From contig DAORGW010000017.1 of the NCBI GenBank assembly GCA_035356975.1, positions 1-18,550 of the forward strand: a DNA stretch of 18,550 nucleotides, written 5' to 3'. The stretch comes from STF1-138 sp035356975. Its GTDB lineage: Bacteria; Patescibacteriota; Patescibacteriia; UBA1558; S5-K13. The notes under the pieces were generated by a model. The model saw only the letters and a program-made list of their open reading frames with translations. It had not been told where the DNA came from and ran no database searches. This document shows positions 14,617-18,550 of this stretch, one piece after another; position 1 is the first letter of the stretch, and the number at the start of each line of letters is the position of its first letter. Both the position numbers and the translations under genes were made by a program.

Positions 14617-14657
14617 AAAGAACCCACCTCGCAGGTTGACAACCTCGCAGGTTGACA
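14617..14657 (+). repeat. Family-B REP dimer upstream of transposase B
   Basis: Two ACCTCGCAGGT units starting at 14626 and 14642 (16 nt apart), each followed by TGACA. The 22 nt at 14617-14638 are identical to 14930-14951 inside the transposase gene, including the AAAGAACCC that codes KEP there. Confidence 0.85.
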
Positions 14658-14679
14658 AAATTATACAAAGTATTAATCT
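14652..14679 (+). promoter_or_regulatory. REP-borne promoter of transposase B
   Basis: TTGACA (14652-14657, end of the second REP unit), a 16-nt spacer and a weak -10 TAATCT (14674-14679), then 6 nt to AGGTCGCC. The geometry equals that of the transposase A promoter, though the -10 is poorer. Confidence 0.55.
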
Positions 14680-14686
14680 AATAACA

Positions 14687-14709
14687 GGTCGCCATTTTGC
14701 GATTTTTTT
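14687..14709 (+). promoter_or_regulatory. Leader hairpin with T7 run before transposase B
   Basis: GGTCGC (14687-14692) pairs with GCGATT (14699-14704), with two G-T pairs, over CATTTT; the Ts continue to 14709. It is conserved with 6044-6065, and both leaders end AAGAAAAGCGAT before or over the ATG. Confidence 0.6.
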
Positions 14710-14734
14710 ATTTTAAAAATTAACAAGAAAAGCG

Positions 14735-15316
14735 ATGCCAAACAAACCAAGAAATATAAATTCTGGGAATTTATATCACATATACAATAGATCTACCGAA
14801 AAAAGGACAATATTTTACACAGAAAAAGATTATAGTAAATTCTTAAATAAGATCTTTTTTTATTCTCGTGAAACAAATGTACAAATCTTATCTTATTCAG
14901 TATTGCCAAATCATTTTCATTTATTGCTGAAAGAACCCACCTCGCAGGTTGGCAACCTCGAAGGTCAAACTGCTATATCAAAATTTATAGCCCAATTATC
15001 AAATTCTTATACTAAATACTTTAATTACAACAAAGAACATTCTGGAAGAATATTTCAAGGACCATTTAAATCAAAAATTATTAAAAATGATTCATATTTA
15101 CAAAATATAATAATTTATATAAATTTTAACCCAATAAAACATAAAATAGTAGAAAATATAAATTATTGGCCATATACTTCTCACCATGAATTTTTAAACA
15201 AAGTTCATGAAAATAAAAAAATAACATCTAAAAATGATTATTTCAATATTGATGACTATAAACAAACAATAAGAGATAATCTAAAAATTATTAAAAAAAT
15301 GAATCTTGAATTTTAG
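14735..15316 (+). CDS. REP-associated tyrosine transposase (RAYT) B
   Basis: A paralogue of transposase A, 193 aa, Y1/HUH family. Seen: NLYHIYNRSTEKR, HUH motif LPNHFHLLL (His60/His62), candidate catalytic Tyr in SNSYTKYFNYN (Tyr92/Tyr95), HSGRIFQGPFKS and YINFNPIKHK. Residues 69-78 (TSQVGNLEGQ) come from an in-frame family-B REP dimer at exactly the position where transposase A carries its family-A dimer. Cognate repeats lie upstream (14617-14657) and downstream (15322-15364). Catalytic motifs are intact, so it may be active on its own repeat. The ATG overlaps the conserved leader word GCGAT and has no Shine-Dalgarno. It sits directly behind tRNA-Arg. No terminator with a plus-strand T-tract follows; read-through would be antisense to the pilin gene. 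Confidence 0.92.
   Translation: MPNKPRNINSGNLYHIYNRSTEKRTIFYTEKDYSKFLNKIFFYSRETNVQILSYSVLPNHFHLLLKEPTSQVGNLEGQTAISKFIAQLSNSYTKYFNYNKEHSGRIFQGPFKSKIIKNDSYLQNIIIYINFNPIKHKIVENINYWPYTSHHEFLNKVHENKKITSKNDYFNIDDYKQTIRDNLKIIKKMNLEF
14936..14966 (+). repeat. Family-B REP dimer inside the transposase B gene
   Basis: Units ACCTCGCAGGT (from 14939) and ACCTCGAAGGT (from 14955), 16 nt apart, translated in frame. The reading frame relative to each unit is the same as in the dimer of transposase A. Confidence 0.85.
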
Positions 15317-15321
15317 TCTTC

Positions 15322-15364
15322 ACCTCGAAGGTGCTCAACCTCGCAGGTCGACGACCTGCGAGGT
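15322..15364 (+). repeat. Family-B REP array downstream of transposase B
   Basis: Units start at 15322 (ACCTCGAAGGT) and 15338 (ACCTCGCAGGT), 16 nt apart. The second forms a 13-bp inverted repeat with a third unit in opposite orientation (15338-15350 with 15352-15364, one central base). Confidence 0.85.
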
Positions 15365-15375
15365 CGTCAAAGCAC

Positions 15376-15403
15376 AAAAAATCCCCCACAATTGTGGGGG
15401 ATT
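15376..15403 (-). terminator. Intrinsic terminator of the pilin gene
   Basis: AATCCCCCACAA (15380-15391) and TTGTGGGGGATT (15392-15403) form a perfect 24-nt palindrome. On the minus strand it is followed by a T-run (complement of 15376-15381). Confidence 0.85.
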
Positions 15404-15436
15404 GTCAGAATAACAAAACTTTAAAATGATACACTA

Positions 15437-15871
15437 TTAATCTGCGACTTCTTTACAAGAACCATTCGTACAAACAAAACTTGATGCTGTGGACTCTAAA
15501 TCAGCTGTTATTGTATAACCATCCGCATCACCTGTATATGTATATTCTTGGTCTGTTGATGGATCTCCTGGTATTGACGTCATATACGTACCAATTGCAT
15601 TCCCCTCACAAAGATCACCATCTGTTGCTTTTGTTGCTAAATTAGCTGGCGTTGCACATGCACCAACTGTAGCATAATATTGATCATTTCCACTTTCAGT
15701 CTTATACAATTCCATAGCGGTTGCTATTGCATTTAAATCTGATTTTCTTACTGCGTCTCTTGCTTTTTGTCTTGCACCATTTAGAGATACAACAGCAAGT
15801 GTTGATAGTAAACCTATAATAGCAATAACTACTAGGAGTTCTATCAATGTGAAACCTTTTTTGTTTCTCAT
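15437..15871 (-). CDS. Type IV prepilin-like protein
   Basis: A major or minor pilin subunit of a type IV pilus or pseudopilus, about 144 aa. Seen: a short basic leader MRNKKG, cleavage site G/FTLIE with the conserved Glu at +5, then the hydrophobic helix LIELLVVIAIIGLLSTLAVVSL that anchors and packs pilins. The soluble part has Ala-rich helical sequence (ARDAVRKSDLNAIATAMELY) and four Cys, including CTNGSC near the C-terminus, which could form a D-region disulfide. A TTG nine codons upstream is in frame, but the ATG at 15871 gives the canonical leader, so I use it. It has its own promoter at 15984 and a strong terminator, consistent with high, separate expression from pilC. Confidence 0.93.
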   Translation of the reverse strand: MRNKKGFTLIELLVVIAIIGLLSTLAVVSLNGARQKARDAVRKSDLNAIATAMELYKTESGNDQYYATVGACATPANLATKATDGDLCEGNAIGTYMTSIPGDPSTDQEYTYTGDADGYTITADLESTASSFVCTNGSCKEVAD

Positions 15872-15893
15872 TTTATTTATTAATCCTTTCTTA

Positions 15894-15953
15894 GTCAAGC
15901 CTAGCTTGACAATTTTATTTTATTTTTTATATTATCCTTTGGAAAAACCAAAG
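15894..15953 (-). other. Pilin 5' leader with two inverted repeats
   Basis: The predicted leader of about 106 nt contains CTTTGG-AAAAA-CCAAAG (15937-15953, plus-strand reading) and GTCAAGC-CTA-GCTTGAC (15894-15910) just before the start region. On the plus strand the latter supplies a TTGACA 16 nt from TATATT, a possible antisense promoter. Confidence 0.4.
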
Positions 15954-15983
15954 TCTATAGCTGTGGAAAACTTTAATATATAC

Positions 15984-16012
15984 ATTATAGCATATTTTCA
16001 ACATTAATTCAA
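15984..16012 (-). promoter_or_regulatory. Promoter of the pilin gene
   Basis: On the minus strand: TTGAAT (16007-16012), a 17-nt spacer ending TGC, and TATAAT (15984-15989); an extended -10. Predicted start near 15977. Confidence 0.65.
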
Positions 16013-16057
16013 AATTAAACTTGTTTATTAAATTTTTGTTTGAAATTGATATTTTTT

Positions 16058-16125
16058 CATTTTGTCATTCCGGACTTGATCCGGAATCTAGTTGAGATTC
16101 TAAATCAAGTTCGGGATAACAATGA
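16058..16125. repeat. MITE-like folded repeat
   Basis: Imperfect terminal inverted repeats: TTGTCATTCCGGACTTGAT on the left, and ATCAAGTTCGGGATAACAA on the right as its near reverse complement. Nested hairpins are ATTCCGG-ACTTGAT-CCGGAAT (16067-16087) and GAATCT-AGTTG-AGATTC. The GTCATTCCGGACTTGATCCGG type is, as I recall, a dispersed repeat seen in many bacteria. No ORF inside. Confidence 0.65.
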
Positions 16126-16145
16126 ATTGGCATAATAAAACAAAA

Positions 16146-16182
16146 ATTTAATCCCTAATCCCCGTGTCCCAAATCCTATGTC
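16146..16182. repeat. Imperfect TCCC/TCCTAA-type heptamer repeat
   Basis: A run of about five degenerate copies of an AATCCCT/GTCCCAA-like heptamer abutting the 3' end of pilC. No hairpin or T-run is visible. Confidence 0.4.
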
Positions 16183-17394
16183 CTAAAATGAATTTGCCAT
16201 ATTATACATAGGCATAATAACTGCAGCCACCATTCCTCCCACGCCTATACCTATTGCTACCATAATCATAGGTTCAAGAAGTGATGTTAAGTTACCTACC
16301 ATATTTGTTACCTCTCTAGAATAAAATGATGCTAATTTATCAAGTACAAAATTCATTCTTCCTGTTTTTTCACCTATTTTTAACATCTGAGAAACCATTG
16401 GAGGAAATAAATTACTTTTTGAAAGTTCGTCAGCAAGTGAATAACCATCTTCTACTTTTTTCATTGTTTCCTCTAGTAAATCCTTATATCTTTTATTTGA
16501 AATAACGCCGGCTGTGATACGTAATGACTCTGTAAGTGTTACTCCTGCTGTAAGTAAACTAGATAATGTTCCCGCGAATCTCACAAGATAAATATTTTGA
16601 AATAATTTTCCAAAAACAGGAAATTTTAATTTAATATTACCCATTAAATTTTTCCCTGATTCTGTTTTTTTAAAAAAATAAAATCCACCACCGCCTAATA
16701 TAATAAAAGCCACCAAAAGATACATCCACTGAAATCTAAATAAATTACTTGCTCCTATTAAAATTCTAGTCGGTAATGGTAATTCTTGACCAGATGCCTC
16801 AAGCATACCAGTTAAATTTGGAATAACAAAAACCATCATGGCAATTCCCACCAATATAAGACCACCAACTATAAATATAGGATATATCATTGCTCCTTTT
16901 ATTTTCGCCTGTAAATCATATGATTTTTCTACTTCATCTGCTAAATAACTCAAAACTTCGTCTAGCTTTCCCGATGTTTCACCGGAGGCAACCATGTTTA
17001 CAAAAAAATTATCAAATATTTCATGCTTTTTCATGGCTTCTGATAATTTAAGTCCACCATCTACATCATCTGCTATAAGATTAATTATATCTTTTAATTT
17101 TTGATTTTTACTTTGTTGCGCTATACTTCTAAGTGATTGAATAATAGGAACAGTAGCAGAAACCATAACTGATAATTGTCTTGAAAAAATAACTAAATCC
17201 TTTTTGCTTACACCAGAAAAGATGTTAAATATTTTTATTCCCTGTATTATGTTGGTTTTTTCTTCTTGTATATTAATAACTCTTAAACCTTTATCTTTAA
17301 GAGCTCCCTCAGCCAATTCAATACTTGGCGCCTCAACAGCACCTTCAAAAATTTGATTAAATTGGTTCAATGCTTTATAAGTAAAAATAGCCAT
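16183..17394 (-). CDS. pilC: Type IV pilus inner-membrane platform protein PilC (T2SS F family)
   Basis: The inner-membrane platform on which the pilus ATPases act, 403 aa. The N-terminus MAIFTYKALNQFNQIFEG is typical of the family. Two T2SSF cytoplasmic helical domains follow (about 68-190 and 268-390), the first with FSRQLSVMVSATVPIIQSL, the second with RFAGTLSSLLTAGVTLTESL and KIGEKTGRM. TM helices lie near 170-192, 220-240 and 372-396. The length is normal. No Shine-Dalgarno precedes the ATG. It lies 89 nt downstream of the PilT-like gene on the same strand, so the two are probably cotranscribed, with the pilin separate. Confidence 0.94.
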   Translation of the reverse strand: MAIFTYKALNQFNQIFEGAVEAPSIELAEGALKDKGLRVINIQEEKTNIIQGIKIFNIFSGVSKKDLVIFSRQLSVMVSATVPIIQSLRSIAQQSKNQKLKDIINLIADDVDGGLKLSEAMKKHEIFDNFFVNMVASGETSGKLDEVLSYLADEVEKSYDLQAKIKGAMIYPIFIVGGLILVGIAMMVFVIPNLTGMLEASGQELPLPTRILIGASNLFRFQWMYLLVAFIILGGGGFYFFKKTESGKNLMGNIKLKFPVFGKLFQNIYLVRFAGTLSSLLTAGVTLTESLRITAGVISNKRYKDLLEETMKKVEDGYSLADELSKSNLFPPMVSQMLKIGEKTGRMNFVLDKLASFYSREVTNMVGNLTSLLEPMIMVAIGIGVGGMVAAVIMPMYNMANSF

Positions 17395-17414
17395 AAAAAC
17401 AATTTTAAATTATG

Positions 17415-17444
17415 AGTTTTGAATTGTGAATAAATTTCAAAACT
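17415..17444. repeat. Inverted repeat between pilC and the pilT-like gene
   Basis: AGTTTTGAA (17415-17423) and TTCAAAACT (17436-17444), a 9-bp stem with a 12-nt loop and no clear T-run. Possibly an mRNA processing or stability hairpin. Confidence 0.4.
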
Positions 17445-17483
17445 AAATAATTAATCTAATTATAAATTAAAAATTCATCGTTT

Positions 17484-18524
17484 TTAAATCAAATGCTTTT
17501 CTGCTTCTTCGGGTTTTATAACTCCTTTTTGCACAAAAAATTTCAAAACACTATTTAAATCTTGCATATTATCATTTCTTGATGTCTGCATAACAGATTT
17601 AAGCTGTTCTAATCTTCCTGATTTTACCATTGTTTTGCCAGATGAATTCATAACAAAAACCTCTGCAGCAAGTATTCTTCCTCCGCCTACTTTTTGCAAC
17701 AATCTTTGATTAATAACAACTTTTAGTGATTCTGAAACTAAAGTTCTCCCAAAATCCTTTTGTGAAGAAGGAAAACTTGCAAACATTTTTTCTATTGCTG
17801 TATTTATTGAATCACAATCCATAATTGCAAAAACTAATTTTCCTGAACTTGCTGATTCCAAAGCTAATCTTATTTGTTTACTAGTTGAAATTTTTGAAAT
17901 AAATAAAACATCAATTGACTCATCCATGGACTGACTTATTCCATCTTCTATTGAAGCTACATCTTTTTTTACTTCTCTCTGTTGAATTATTGACTTATCG
18001 TTTATAAACTCATACTCAACTGGATCCTCTATCGTAAGCATTCTTTTATCTTTTGTTTTGTTTATTGTTTGAAGTATTGAAATAATTGTCGTTGTTCTGC
18101 CAGATCCTATTGGTCCACATATTAAAACAAGTCCGGAGTTTAAATTCAAAATATTGGAAACCACACTGGGTAAATTTAAATCCTTTAATTCTTTTGTATC
18201 TAGGGGTATTAAATCAATGACAACAGACAAAGAATCTTTCTGATAAAAAAAATTTACTGTCAATCTCATATCAGAAGACCAATCATAACCTATTGTTATT
18301 TCTTTTTTAATTTCAAGTTCGCTTATTTGCTCATCTGATAAAAAAAAGCTCTTCATTGTTTCTAAAAAATCCCTTGTAAGAACATCTCTAGTTGATATTT
18401 TCTTAAGTCTACCCAATGATTTTATAACTGGGTAATTACTTATATCAAAATAAATAGAAGAAGCTTCGTCTCTTATGGCTTCATTTACTAATTCCGTTAA
18501 ATACAATTCATCAACTGCTGGCAT
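17484..18524 (-). CDS. PilT-like protein with degenerate ATPase motifs
   Basis: A full-length (346 aa) homologue of the pilus-retraction ATPase PilT by fold and order of segments: N-terminal PAS-like domain (to about 105), RecA-like domain, and a C-terminal stretch like PilT (QRLLQKVGGGR, MQTSRNDNMQDLNSVLKFFVQKGVI). The catalytic motifs have decayed. Walker A is GPIGSGRT (137-144) with Arg143 in place of Lys. The Walker B segment reads DVLFISK (205-211), with Lys where PilT has the catalytic Glu. The His box reads FAIMDCDS, lacking its His, and the AIRNLIRE motif is absent. Only the Asp box TIEDPVE (164-170) is well kept. The frame is open and conserved in length, so it may be a non-catalytic regulatory subunit rather than a pseudogene. 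A functional paralogue could lie outside the window. Confidence 0.88.
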   Translation of the reverse strand: MPAVDELYLTELVNEAIRDEASSIYFDISNYPVIKSLGRLKKISTRDVLTRDFLETMKSFFLSDEQISELEIKKEITIGYDWSSDMRLTVNFFYQKDSLSVVIDLIPLDTKELKDLNLPSVVSNILNLNSGLVLICGPIGSGRTTTIISILQTINKTKDKRMLTIEDPVEYEFINDKSIIQQREVKKDVASIEDGISQSMDESIDVLFISKISTSKQIRLALESASSGKLVFAIMDCDSINTAIEKMFASFPSSQKDFGRTLVSESLKVVINQRLLQKVGGGRILAAEVFVMNSSGKTMVKSGRLEQLKSVMQTSRNDNMQDLNSVLKFFVQKGVIKPEEAEKHLI

Positions 18525-18550
18525 AATTATTCAATATTTAATAATACTTT

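Overview
The window is very AT-rich bacterial DNA using the standard bacterial code (UGG for Trp, UGA as a stop in topA). Compact core genes, a 59-residue zinc-binding bL28, a short RelA/SpoT protein, a two-TM protein of unknown family and a type IV pilus cluster best fit a Candidate Phyla Radiation (Patescibacteria, Parcubacteria-like) genome. That placement is inferred from gene content only. A run of exactly 100 Ns marks it as a scaffolded draft or metagenomic assembly.

Layout: 1-1130 holds an AT-rich repeat tract, a degenerate REP dimer, an M50 site-2 protease (-) and the divergent rpmB (+). 1195-1727 holds a small zinc-finger-like protein (+) and a 55-aa membrane protein (-). 1860-5301 is a co-oriented run: LCP-family protein, der (EngA), an assembly gap, and a 5'-truncated pth. 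5361-7240 is an accessory island: an unknown 188-aa protein (-), REP-associated transposase A (+) with its repeats, and a lipoprotein (-). 7291-7603 carries an unassigned structured RNA (-) with its own promoter and terminator. 7616-13684 is a core run: dprA, folC, topA, rel. Next come tRNA-Ser(GCU) (-), a two-TM protein, tRNA-Arg(GCG) and REP-associated transposase B (+). 15376-18524 is a minus-strand type IV pilus block: a PilT-like protein that has lost its ATPase motifs, PilC and a prepilin.

The most unusual content is the pair of REP/RAYT systems. Transposases A (6085-6687) and B (14735-15316) are close paralogues, each with its own repeat. The repeat is a 16-nt unit, ACCY-N3-RGGT plus a 5-nt tail, usually in pairs exactly 16 nt apart. 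Repeats lie before each gene, after each gene and in frame inside each gene at the same protein position. The tail of the upstream repeat reads TTGACA and sits 16 nt from a -10-like element, so the repeat appears to supply the transposase's -35 box. A short hairpin plus T-run then lies between promoter and start codon.

Other points: the roughly 279-nt RNA has a CCCCTCCT hairpin loop resembling an anti-Shine-Dalgarno sequence. Core genes lack Shine-Dalgarno sequences and two look leaderless, while three orphan genes have strong GGAGG-type sites. The Arg tRNA has a GCG anticodon, unusual for bacteria.
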